Shown here: positions 45,185 to 55,559 of the stretch, in pieces
Numbering within the stretch: the stretch's first letter is position 1
How the letters are laid out: each line of letters starts with the position of its first letter
From: Eunapius fragilis
Lineage: Eukaryota > Porifera > Demospongiae > Spongillida > Spongillidae
Direction: 5' to 3'
Assembly: GCA_963681505.1 (NCBI GenBank)
Contig: OY811984.1
Span: 5,579,878-5,643,877 of the forward strand
Length of the DNA stretch: 64,000 nucleotides
Program-made: the position numbers and the translations under genes
Notes under the pieces: generated by a model
The model's database searches: none
Seen by the model: only the letters and a program-made list of their open reading frames with translations
What the model was told of the DNA's origin: nothing

Positions 45185-45505
45185 ATGCTGAAGCGATTGG
45201 TGCTGTTGGCGCTCTGCAACATCGTTTTTAGCTCGAGGTCTTCCTGACGAAAGAAAGAAGGAAAATGGCGGCGAAGAATGGTACAAGGTGGGCACGAGCA
45301 CATTTTTGTTTTCTAAAAGCGCGCGCTGTTATGACACGGAACCAACGCCGAACTGTTCTTTTTTGTGTTATCGTTCGATAGCGACAAAGAGGGACGTGAT
45401 CCTATTCACGGTCGTCCCTTCAGACGTTTCTAAAATGACTTCATTACTGTATGCGGCATCAGTCCTTTATTGCATGTATGGAACCTGCTTCCGCAGGTTC
45501 CGATT
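45185..45505. repeat. Dispersed repeat F, with hairpin
   Basis: The best copy of repeat F. It ends near GAACCTGC-TTCC-GCAGGTTC (45,481-45,500). A short frame starting ATGGCGGCGAAGAATGG is shared with 29,430 but soon stops, so I do not call a gene. Confidence 0.65.
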
Positions 45506-45509
45506 GGCA

Positions 45510-46015
45510 ACGAATCATACTAGCATAGGAAGAAATTATTTTTGGTTTTAATCTCGGTGGTTGATTTTAAAAACTCCACAATCAAGGCACACTGTTGAAG
45601 CAAATTTTACTCGACAAACGAGATTAGTTAATTAATTTTAACCTACAGCTTTTGCTAAGCCAAATTGAACTAAAGGTTGGTGCTGTCTTTTAATGATTGA
45701 AACAGTTTTTCTTTTTTGTGACACCATCCTTTACATTAAATGTACATTAGAAGTAAGAATAGTTAGATGGTCTGGGACCGAGGCTAAGTCGTGGTACGGT
45801 CTAAAGTGCCTTGGCATGATCGTATGAGCCATGGCAAGATTGAAGTAAAACCTTTATAATAATTAATATTATACCATTCACACAAACACATGATACCAGA
45901 ACTACCTATGACAAGATGAGTCAGTGAAATAAAGACCTAGCCTAATATAGCCCTTGCAGTGGCTCTAGGGCGATGTTTAGCCTTTCATATAACCCAGACA
46001 CGGCAGTAGACTTTG
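45510..46015. other. Unique AT-rich stretch
   Basis: No gene, and no homology to other parts of the window seen. GGTCTGGGACCGAGGC at about 45,770 resembles the ends of the small MITE-3 repeats. Confidence 0.4.
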
Positions 46016-46019
46016 GCAC

Positions 46020-46860
46020 GAGCAGTGCAAGTGGCGATATGTGCAGCAAGTCTGTCTCGTGTACTGTCTTCACCTCAACAGCCATACGTCTGCACAGCTA
46101 AAGGAATGCAAACCCAGCTCCTAATGGTTGCATTTCTCGTCATTGGTGGTGTGTTTGCAGTGGATCTAGCCATTCATTAAAAAATAATACTGTTTAGCAG
46201 TGATGTAATAGTGAAATCTTCCATCTTCGTCTTGGTTACTGTCTGCCTCAAGTTCCCCTCCAATACATGCCTGCTTACAGGATTCCCAAAAGGTGTCACG
46301 CAGGGTATTGTGCCTTGTATGATTAAGTCACCCCCACTTTTACACGTAAGAGCAGGTGACCCAGGGGATCACGCGCATGAGAGGGACAGAAGGAACAGCA
46401 GATGTGTCCATTCCGAGCCACCATTTGAGTGCCACCTGAAATTAATGTGGCTCTAAGTGTAAGTTGGGGCATAGACATGACTGAAAGTCAAGCTGAGGTG
46501 TGGGGAGATGACACTGAGAGGAGATGAGCACTGGGCCGGTGATGAAGATAAGTTTAACACAATCTTCAGCTGATGTTCTTCGATCTTGGATGACAAGTTC
46601 CTCTGGCAAAGTGGAGCATCAAGGATGTCCTGAACACAAATAGCCTTGGAGTCCGCAATGATGAGATTGAAAGGAGATTGAAGTCATCAATGGACTGCTC
46701 CAAGTGGTAGACCAGCTAGGTCTGACTAGGGCCTAATGGAAGCTATGAAACAAGCACTGGAGTGGTGATGAAGACTGCAAAGACTCAGGCCTCCCTTACT
46801 ATGGCTCAGTTGAGCCTGGTGCCTAGCAACGTCGGCTTTCCGTGAAACAGCGAGGATGTG
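46020..46860 (-). pseudogene. RLE retrotransposon relic, highly decayed
   Basis: Read on the minus strand, ARHQAQLSHSKGGLSLCSLH-like words near 46,830, then fragments matching the knuckle region (complement of 46,340-46,400) and GWVCIPLAVQTYGC-like words near 46,110, in the same order as relics A and B. Many stops and indels. It lies outside the tandem duplication, so the family is spread more widely. Confidence 0.6.
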
Positions 46861-46947
46861 AGTCGAATATCAGTTTTTAAATTATTTTACATGTACCGTA
46901 ATTGGGATTAATGAAATGAGGCCACCTCCCCCTTTATTTATCATCAC

Positions 46948-47673
46948 ATGTTTTCGTGGTCGATTCACGTTGCTGGCTGCGTCATCGCCTTTTTGCCGTT
47001 GCTGAAGCCATCTTGCGCGGAGATACTTCCCCCCGTCTTGCCGGTGCAGTTCCTGGGCCAGTTCACCGAGTATTATGCACCCCTCGCACCATCGCCGCCG
47101 TACGAAAACGGGCTGCCCCCGGCCCCACTGACCGCCACGCGAGGCAACGTGTTCTACGACTGGACCCTCAAGAACATGATAGAGGAGCGTCTCGATTACT
47201 GCGTGAATATCTTTCCCTTTGGTAACGACTTCCCGTGCACGTTTCAGAACGTGAACGGCACGAGTTACCTAATCACGTTCAACAAGACCGCTGACCTGCC
47301 TCCATGCTGCGTGTTTGGACAGCCGTGGTACCCTCCAGAGCCTGACTTCCTACGCAAGAACGTGACGGCGGTGCTCAAAGGCGAGGTGGAGTGGTCCTGC
47401 AAGAAATCGAACTGGTGGGAGGTGTCGGGTATTGCACCGCCGACGGGACCTTTCTGGTACGCCTTTCAAAGTGATGTGGATCCGTCGGTTCCGCAGGTGT
47501 ACCAAAGCTTCTCGTTCCCCGGAATGAAAGGCTGGGTCCAGCAGGACTTCTTTAACATTGCCCTAAAGGCCCCACCAACGTCTGTGTGGGATTTGCCGCG
47601 TGGGTGTCTGCCGATCGAGACGCTACCCAATTGTGGATTCTTCTTCAAGAGGCCACAGGGAAAAAACTTTTGA
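46948..47673 (+). CDS. Intronless secreted cysteine-containing protein, GC-rich
   Basis: 241 residues; ATG at 46,948, stop at 47,671-47,673. Residues 1 to about 24 are a signal peptide (FSWSIHVAGCVIAFLPLL, ending SCAE). No membrane segment follows. Features: FYDWTLKNMIEERLDYCVN, a CTF/NVNGTSYLITF segment with N-glycosylation sites, a CC pair (LPPCCVFGQPWYPPEPDFL), EVEWSCKKSNWWEV and FWYAFQSDV. FYDW, the CC pair and PEPDFL faintly recall LVN1.2/ependymin-like secreted proteins, but I am not sure. Codons are GC-rich with strong C/G third positions, unlike the YWTD-EGF genes and the AT-rich flanks. A T14 run follows the stop. The single exon and composition suggest recent acquisition or retrocopy origin. 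Confidence 0.75.
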   Translation: MFSWSIHVAGCVIAFLPLLKPSCAEILPPVLPVQFLGQFTEYYAPLAPSPPYENGLPPAPLTATRGNVFYDWTLKNMIEERLDYCVNIFPFGNDFPCTFQNVNGTSYLITFNKTADLPPCCVFGQPWYPPEPDFLRKNVTAVLKGEVEWSCKKSNWWEVSGIAPPTGPFWYAFQSDVDPSVPQVYQSFSFPGMKGWVQQDFFNIALKAPPTSVWDLPRGCLPIETLPNCGFFFKRPQGKNF

Positions 47674-47736
47674 TTCAATAATAGTTTTTTTTTTTTTTCA
47701 ATTGTCGCTTGTGATTAGTTGATTCTACGCTTAGAA

Positions 47737-47829
47737 AATCATACTATGATTCTTTAAAAATCACGTAATGATTTTTTAACGGATCATTAAATCAAGCGTT
47801 GATTTTCCAATTGCACATGAATCATGTGC
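47737..47829. repeat. Cluster of four short hairpins
   Basis: AATCAT-act-ATGATT (47,737-47,751), AATCA-cgtaa-TGATT (47,759-47,773), AATCAA-gcg-TTGATT (47,790-47,804) and GCACATGA-a-TCATGTGC (47,813-47,829), spaced about 22-31 bp, 60-160 bp after the stop codon of the GC-rich gene. Confidence 0.7.
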
Positions 47830-47879
47830 TGGATTTTACAGACGATACATCAATGCTACCTTTAATTCAGGTAGTTCCA

Positions 47880-50010
47880 CAAATGCACACACACACATCA
47901 GCACTAAAACATGCGCTTGTGCTTGCTTTAATTAGGAGGCATTGCTGAGTCGTGTTAATAGTTTGGATACATTTAGCTCAAGCTGTGGTGGGACAGTTAT
48001 GTAATACCACTTGCCAGGTATGTATTTTAGATTACATGTACACTGTAGGGCTAAAACAGCCAAGTAGAAAAATAAAATGGTGGCCACAGGTTTAGCTGCG
48101 AGTGTCGATACTCAAATCAGAAAGACATTAAGACCACACGTGGCAGCAATATTTGAATCAATTTGCATGTGACCTCCATTATGAAAACTGCTTTAAGCAA
48201 AGTACCATTTTTTATTCACTACCCTGAAAATGAATGAAAGAATCACATCGTTTAGTCCTACTAAGAATGCGAATTTTCACCAGTATCTGCATTTGTTATG
48301 AGTCCACCAAGCAGCAAAAAATCAATTATTCAGGTTGATGTATTTCGTAAACCATCAAGTTTGAAACTTTATATCAAGGCAAATAAGAAGTTACAACAAT
48401 ATCTGGGAAGAGAATAAGTGATCGCGACACATAGTGGAATGACCCTTACAACATGCATACATATGCATTCTGAGGATTTCCTAATACTTCAGTGTGCCTG
48501 CAGTTTAATAACTGTTTTCATCTGCTCTGCATTTCTTACATGCAGTTTTCTTTGCCTTTTCCTTTCAACAAGCTACTACCATAAGCCCAGCAGCAGTACG
48601 TATGTATACATGATTCCATGTAGCGAGGGAGGTTTATTGGATGAGCACATCACATGTTGTATGTGTCATCAATCGCGTCAAATATACAGTTCTGCAGATT
48701 TACTTCTATTGCTTGTACTTCTCTCATGAGCTCTTTAGATAACCTTGTAGCTGTGCACAACACTGTATCAATATGCACAAGTATATGTACAGTGCGACGC
48801 TTATGGCAGTGTAGCTTCAACAATCCAATATTTATTATATACATATACTGTTTCCCACTCATGATAACATCTTTCCTGGCTTAGTTCCTTCCTATGGGTA
48901 AATTCATCAGGGTGATCAATATCTCTCCTGTCCAGTAGCTGAATGAACTGCTATAATGCTACAGCCATGCCACGTATTCTTGTTTTGGTGCAAAGTGTAT
49001 TGAGGCATTGATGACATGCAGAACCTGTTAGTGGCAGTAGTTCTGATCAAATAAATGCAATAATGACATACCTCTTGAATTGATGGTTGTACAGCAATGA
49101 AGGACTTTAAAAGATATTCAGTTGTTTTGGACTCTTAATTCACTATGATATGATTGCCTAGCTCGAACTTCTGGAGCTACAATGCCTTCAATATAATCTG
49201 ATCTTCACTACAAGTGATGTGGAAAAAAAGTCTGAATATCAAATGTCTGTGCACTATATTGCATTCCTCAAGTGCACATGCAATTATCATGCATAATGTG
49301 TAGTAAGTCTCGTATCATCCTGCTTGAGTCCAACTGCCAGTTCATATCTGTATCTATTTAGATAGAGCCATGTCCTCGAATTTTTTTTTCCAATAGAAAG
49401 AGCAACAGGGAATGTTGTGACTGCTATCTTCAACAAATCATCCATCACATCAAGTTCTACATGAGGAGAGTCTGCAGCACAAAAGATACACCTACACTGG
49501 AACCTTTATAAGAAATGAATCATGCCCTGTATAAATAGTGTACCATGGGTCATCAGCTGTTAGCCTGTCCAGGATGAATTCATTAGCACTGATTAAAGGT
49601 ATGCGTCTTGCAGATATCTTGTGACAGTGAATTTTTTATAGAACTACCCCAAAATATTTCTATTAGCATTTGTTTGAATTTAATTTAACTTCGATGTTGC
49701 TTGGATCATCATATGCATCTTAAATGGCTGCTACTTCAGTTAGGAAAGATATGAGGCCTTTCTCTAGGTTACCACAAACAGCAAGTGAAATCTTTAATAA
49801 TCTAGTCATTCCTCTATTGTGACGACCATATACAACTGGGACTGCCACACTACCACACCACATCGCCGATGAATGGATTCATAGAACATAAGATAAGATA
49901 ACTCCTGCTAAAGGAATGAATGATATGTTTAAGAATATCATTTGCTTTGGATGTAAGATCCATACCAAGGCAAAAAAAAAATAGCGCACATTCCCAGCAA
50001 TTCGCCTAAT
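47880..50010. other. No recognisable gene
   Basis: AT-rich sequence without convincing open frames. Minus-strand words around 49,390-49,480 (DDLLKIAVTTFPVALSIGKK) suggest a decayed ORF continuing from 50,213 downwards, but I cannot name it. Confidence 0.35.
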
Positions 50011-50015
50011 TCCAG

Positions 50016-50213
50016 TTAGTACCATGTGAAGATGATTTGGTAAAAAGGTAGTACTTCTACTAGTGACAAGACTCTACCAAAACCAAGTTTTTGAATTATC
50101 TCTGGAATCACTACATACTCTTGCTCTTCTAATGCAATGTGAGCTCCATTGGTTTTGAAAAGTAAATTGGGACCAAGAACAACAAACTCATGCCTGGTTG
50201 TCGACCCATGCAC
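50016..50213 (-). pseudogene. Unrecognised minus-strand ORF fragment
   Basis: Reads MHGSTTRHEFVVLGPNLLFK then EEQEYVVIPEIIQKLGFG, with protein-like composition. It belongs with coding-like words further down on the same strand, with stops between. Possibly part of a decayed transposon gene; no domain recognised. Confidence 0.3.
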
Positions 50214-50655
50214 ACAACAGGCTTGAATACTGTCTGCCGTTCATCTGATGTTCAACATCATGGAAACTAAAATTTATTTAAAGAATTGCATCCAGTAATC
50301 TACTTGCTCTAATCTTTCCCAAAGATCTTGCTAGCAGCGGTAGTGCATAACATTGGCAGTGTGATAAGACACAAGACGTCGTTGACAGGTGATGCACTCA
50401 GGGCGTAGGTGGAACGAAAAGGTTTGAGCATAACGTACTTGATGTATCTAGTGCTAAATCCAGTTCACTGGTCAGATTTTAAACACTCTTGGGTTAACAT
50501 GTTATGTACAGCTTCAATATCTATTTCAGAACCTTTGACCGGCTTTATTGCGTCTCTTTCAAATTTTGATGGTCAGTTAGAGACCCTGGCATACGTTGAG
50601 TGGCATAAGCAGCAGCATCACAATCCTAACTCCATATGAGCAATCAGCCATGTGA

Positions 50656-50729
50656 TAGTCTCGTACCAGACCCTGATTCCCACAGCAGTGGGTGGATTAC
50701 ATAACTGCTACATGGAAAGAGGGTCTGGA
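50656..50729. mobile_element. MITE-3, about 75 bp
   Basis: TAGTCTCGTACCAGACCC at the left and GGGTCTGG at the right, with GCAGTGGGTGGATTACAT inside. The same arrangement is at 61,794-61,864, and isolated GGGTCTGGTACCCAGACT palindromes occur at 29,328 and 45,048. Confidence 0.55.
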
Positions 50730-50861
50730 AGAATGCTCGCATCCAGTCATTCAGCTTGTGCCTGATTTTTGGCGCACAATCAGAATGAAGAGCACTCATG
50801 ATGTCACGCAGGGCACACTAATTTGTAGGCTCATTTGTTAATTATTGGTTATTGCAGTATC

Positions 50862-51290
50862 ATGGACATTGAAGCAGCTATCGTATGCGCTAGCGACAGA
50901 TTGGGCTACACCTCAATACGTCCTAACCAGCACAAAGCTGTTAGGAACTTTATGGACCGCAAGGACATGTTTATAAGCCTTCCGACAGGGAGCGGAAAAT
51001 TGTTTTGTTTCGCAGTGCTGCCCTTGGCGTTTGACAATCTCTACCAATCCGTTGGTAGCATCGTGATTGTTGTGTCACCACTAATTGCTTTTATGAAAGA
51101 TCAGGTACAAGATGATCGTATAGCGCGTGCATTTTGTTCAGGTGTACTGGGATGTGTGCTGTACATCTGTGTTTATAGGTAGCAAATCTTAATGCGGAGG
51201 GTTGAAGGGTTGAAGGCTGCCTATTTGAGTAGCCAGTTGGCTGCTATAGGATCAGTTGAAGATAGGATCTTGGCAGATAGCTGCCTTGTG
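50862..51290 (+). pseudogene. RecQ-family helicase, N-terminal remnant
   Basis: Exon 1 (50,862-51,102) gives ASDRLGYTSIRPNQHKAVRN, then MFISLPTGSGK (Walker A), VGSIVIVVSPLIAFMKDQ and a GTACAAG donor. A second exon at about 51,179 would begin VANLNAEG, but an 8-bp tandem duplication (GTTGAAGG twice) shifts the frame before LKAAYLSSQLAAIG. In active RecQ proteins Walker A continues GKSLCY; here it reads GKLFCF, so the residue after Lys is wrong. DEAH box, helicase C domain and everything after are absent. RecQ-like genes are part of some invertebrate element families, so this may be mobile-element cargo. Confidence 0.7.
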
Positions 51291-51579
51291 TCTACAACAC
51301 CCACAGTCCGAATAGCAGCTGCTATGACATGACCAGTCTAGTAACTCCTCACAAGCAGTGAGACTTCAGACACTACATTATACACCTGGTGATGACATTC
51401 TTTAGCTGAAATAGCTTTCCTCCATCAAGAATTGAGCAGGACTTGTGCAGTCTATCACCTGTGGTGATGATTTCATAGCAATGAAATCATTAACACATTT
51501 CAAGGCTCTGCATGTGGTCAACACTTCATTACTACGATATGCATCCGCTCATTTATTTCCAGGGAAGCTTTCGATGCCC

Positions 51580-52110
51580 TTATATATTTATGCACAGCAT
51601 GGTCCAGACTGCTTCAATGCATGATCGAGTAGGGGCCCCATCCTCAAAGCCCAGGCCACTCCTCCACTTTACTCTAGAACCCCTTATGCATAGGCTGACT
51701 GCTCTGATGATGGCAAACAAAAGCCTTGCTCTGATGTAGCCACACGTTTGTGCATAAGTCTTTTTCCATTTGCCTGCAACACATGTAGCCATTCTCTCAA
51801 GGAAGTGTTCAGCTTCCTGATGCAGAAGTCCATCTACTGAAGTCATAAAGGGTGCAAATGTATCTCTACGATCTTCCACTGCATGTTTGTACATCCTCTT
51901 TTTTTCCTGAGCTCCCGATTCAAGAACTGATTCTGGCATACGGATAGGTAGAATACATGGATTGGAAACGCCATACCTAAATACGGATGTGACGTCATTT
52001 CCCACGTACACAACAAAAAAATTTTGCCCCGGTACAGGCCCATATTTCTTTCCAATACGGCACACTACTATTGGAATACAACCTCGTGTACTAAGCTCGG
52101 CTTGACTCAT
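51580..52110 (-). pseudogene. C-terminal domain typical of invertebrate transposon-associated ORFs
   Basis: 176 residues, minus strand. EKKRMYKHAVEDRRDTFAPF, HFLERMATCVAGKWKKTY and GYIRARLLFAIIRAVSLCIRGSR follow the pattern EKKR.Y..RV..VE...FTPLV, F..RLA..I..KR...Y, W+R.RLSFALLR..+LCIRGSR that I know from retroelement-linked proteins of cnidarians and sponges. No RT is seen next to it. Probably a relic. Confidence 0.45.
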
Positions 52111-52654
52111 TTACGGTACTTGGCCTTGGTCCTCGCTGCATCGCACTGTTAGGACCAGGGTCAGTCCCTGCACTGACTCAGCCCCAATTTATTTATTTGA
52201 AAGCACATGGGCGTAGCAGGATGTGTGATCTATAAACATGATACCCTATCTTTTCCAAAACCTGCATGCGGAAAGGTATGTGGTTAATCAATCCTGGTCC
52301 CTAAATCCTATGCTGTTTCTTGTACTAAGTCCCAAATTTAACATATCCATGTACCTTCAAGTTACATGTATGCTCATAACGTTTACTCCTTACTGCATAA
52401 TTCATATTCTTTTTTCGAAATACGATACAATTCGAGTGCATGTATCATCAGTAATCACGCAACAGTTTTAGAGTTAATCATCTTTCTCTGCAGTATGCTG
52501 TTCCTCTTCTGTACTGATTAATGTAGGTGTAGCACTGATGACCACATAGTCAAACCATAGATTGTGCGATATCTCCAAGTTCTTGTGAAGTAGGATCGCC
52601 ATTAAAGACTTCAGTTATCCATTTTCCAAACTTTTTGTACGTGTTAGCTTTAGC

Positions 52655-52760
52655 CCTGGAAATGCTTACAGTACGTACAAATGTACGCTATGCATATCAT
52701 TTATTAGTAAAAATGCTTACAGTACGTACAAATGTACGCTATGCATATCATTTATTAGTA
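52655..52760. repeat. 52-bp direct repeat, two copies
   Basis: ATGCTTACAGTACGTACAAA through CATATCATTTATTAGTAA occurs twice in tandem with no differences, suggesting a recent duplication. Confidence 0.9.
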
Positions 52761-53404
52761 ACAATTGAAAGCACATGCAAGAATATCTTTATAATCTTAA
52801 ATCTTACCAAAAGAGCAAGATTTTTGATGCATATATCCAAGCATTCCTTTCCTTCAAATGCGACAAGAAACCTTTTTGAAAAGTCTTTGGGTCTTTATGT
52901 TTATGAAGGCTTGACATGGTTTTACACCTAATAACTGCAAGTATGGAAAAATATTTTTTCTTTATATTTATTCCCTGACCCTACGTCACTCCTCAGACCA
53001 CAAATCAGTTAATCTTTTGCTGCAGAAAGTGAGTGCCTTCTGGAGCTTTGATGTTTCAAGGGCTTCTGCACCCATCATTTTCCCCGTTTTATGCATCATA
53101 ACCTGAGAAGTTAAATTTTTAACTCACACTAATTGCAGCTTTTGAAGGCTGTCGGCGAAGGTCTTTGCAAAACAATTCAGCAAGTTGTGTGCAAAGCTCT
53201 GCCTAATAATTACAGCTTAACAAAGTGCACAGATGGTATGTAAAGGCTTCCTTTGAAGGGACTGCTTTGGAATTACACACAGACGATATTGAAGAACAAA
53301 TTGAATGCGATCCTTCTGTCCTGAAAGGCTCCTCTTGAACTCGGAGACGTCTTTTTTCACTTCGCTTCGCTTACAAATTTCTTTCAATTGCAAATGAAGC
53401 TGTG

Positions 53405-53746
53405 CTAATATTTCTCAGAGTGCTGTTGATATTGCTCTGCTCTGTCTGTCCCCAGCTTTTTAAATTCTTTTAGTTCAGTCAAGATACTTGAAAGAATTCG
53501 ATAGAAAGGATGATTCATGGCTGCCGCAGAGTCTGCTGAGGATGTGACTGTCTGTGAAGCAGAGAAGGATGCCGTGGAATTTCTGTGGGAAACTTGTACA
53601 CTTGTATTTGGAAAAGAAGATACCACATTTAAAATGTCCCCATTACGTGAGCTCAATGATGAAGTACTTGCTGACAGCAATGCATGCTGAGATGATTGCC
53701 CTTGTAAGGTACCTAGATTTCCGCTGTATGCAGCCACACGATTCAT
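53405..53746 (-). other. Unrecognised Ser-rich minus-strand ORF
   Basis: 113 residues, Ser/Thr-rich (SASTSSLSSRNGDILNVVSS), then MNHPFYRILSSILTELKEFK, a helical segment. It precedes, on the same strand, the relic at 51,580-52,110, so it could be the N-terminus of one decayed element. No domain recognised. Confidence 0.3.
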
Positions 53747-53879
53747 TGGTGGCTTGATGTTGGCACACGCTGCGGAAAAAATTAATACAGTCTGTGAATA
53801 ATTCGGTTTTCGGATTCAGTAATGGCAGCGTGTTTAGGTACTGGGGGAATCGGATGACAGCTATGTATTAACATAAGGT

Positions 53880-54980
53880 TGCTTTTTTACTGCAACATAT
53901 GTAAGAAAGGGTTCCCGTTAAAGCGAAATCTGGACAGGCACTTAAAGGGACAAGCATCACACTCCAGCAGAAAGTTTATCTGTTGTAGTGCATCAATTGG
54001 GGATCAAATCTTGTCCGCAGGTAAGCCTGCTTAAGTAGAGCCACTCATCCATGCATGTATAATACAATGTACTCCAAAGTATGACGTTCATTTCTCGCTT
54101 TTTTTTCTACCATACTTCAGTCTGAAGAGATGGAGGAAGAGCAGGCACACACGTGCATTGACATTGAAGATGGTGATGCTAACTGCTATTGCTGTGTATG
54201 ATAATGATGACGTTGATGATGAGACACATGGATGATGGTATGCAACTAATTGTTTATATGCTCTTACGATGGGTCCCATGGATGGGGTATCGTAGTGTCT
54301 CTGCAAGAACTCTTGCAATGCTTAGAAGCCTCAGGACAGACAAGTTCTAATCCTTTTCCAAGCCATCTTTTTGTTTGCTCTGCTCTTCTTCCTCAGCCCT
54401 CATCCTCTGGTATTTTAGTGACACAACAATGTGGCGTGTATGTCCCATTATTCAGGGCACTTCCAACCTAACATTTTTCTGGTTTATTCTGAGGACAGCA
54501 GGCCTTGTTGTGTCTAGCATGAATGCGGTAAAAACCTTTAAACTGCCAGGTTACCTTCCACCTACACATGTAATATTTGTATTTTTTCAATGCAATTATT
54601 ACTTTTTTCTTTCTCAGTGCTTGTCTCACAAGGTTATCCCTACTATTACATTTCCATCATCTCCCATCGTCTTGGAACTCACCAACTAGCTTCCAGCTTG
54701 GTTCACTACCCAGTTGAGTCAACAAACACCTTTAGGTAAGGTATCCATAATCAGTGTTTGGGTAATATAATTCTAATTGTTACAGTATTGAATGTGCAGG
54801 GAGATTTACGATGGGACTCGATGGAACACAGACACTCGTTTTTCTGCTCGGATGGTTTCAGTGTCACATGACATCCCTGTGTTTCTGAGGGACTGTGTCA
54901 CTTTTCTCCATCCACAGGTGGGACTTACTACTGGAATAGTTGTTCAATTCTTCCTAAAGGTATATGTAAATATGTAATGT
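53880..54980 (+). pseudogene. 5' part of a Plavaka/KDZ-like transposase region
   Basis: YCNICKKGFPLKRNLDRHLK at 53,888-53,947 is a C2H2-type finger, as found at the N-terminus of Plavaka-type CACTA transposases. About 0.9 kb later CREIYDGTRWNTDTRFSARM (from 54,798) resembles the conserved region before their catalytic part. The connecting sequence is degenerate. Assignment depends on the clearer domain downstream. Confidence 0.4.
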
Positions 54981-54984
54981 TCTG

Positions 54985-55045
54985 GGCATGTGTTGTGGGG
55001 CATGTGTTGTGGGGCATGTGTTGTGGGGCATGTGTTGTGGGGCAT
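54985..55045. repeat. 15-bp tandem repeat
   Basis: Four copies of GGGGCATGTGTTGTG. Confidence 0.85.
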
Positions 55046-55559
55046 GTTTTACTTCGCAGGGTACAGGAAATTTTTTGGTATTGTACCGGTAACATATCAT
55101 GCATTATATTTGATTTTGCATTTTTAATTGTTTTGTTAAAGGTAATAAAATTTTATTTCCACAGCCTTCTTAAATAGTTGTATGTAAATAAGGAATTGTT
55201 TTTGATTAAAAATCTTTCAGTTCTTATGTGGACACCCTGCAGTTTTTTTTACATGACAAATACATTTCATTGCAGGACTCGAGTGTTGATGCTCATGCAA
55301 AGGTTGATGTGCTATTACACAATTCAAGGCGGTGGTACCAAGCAGTTGTATCTATTATCTCCCTGAAAACACCCTGATAGTTTGTAGCAGAACATTAATA
55401 TTGTGATGAAATTGTACTGTCCACATCAGCGATAATATCACTTCAACAAAAACCACTGGATATAGTGAGATGAAATACATTTTCTTGTTTGTGTCAAAGG
55501 GTTGCATGTCATTGTACAATACCATTTGTCAATTTTCTATCCTTCTAAAGGAGTCTGCT

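Noticed and set aside
45288-45551. ORF in repeat F
   Set aside because: The frame is not kept in the other repeat F copies and no domain is seen.
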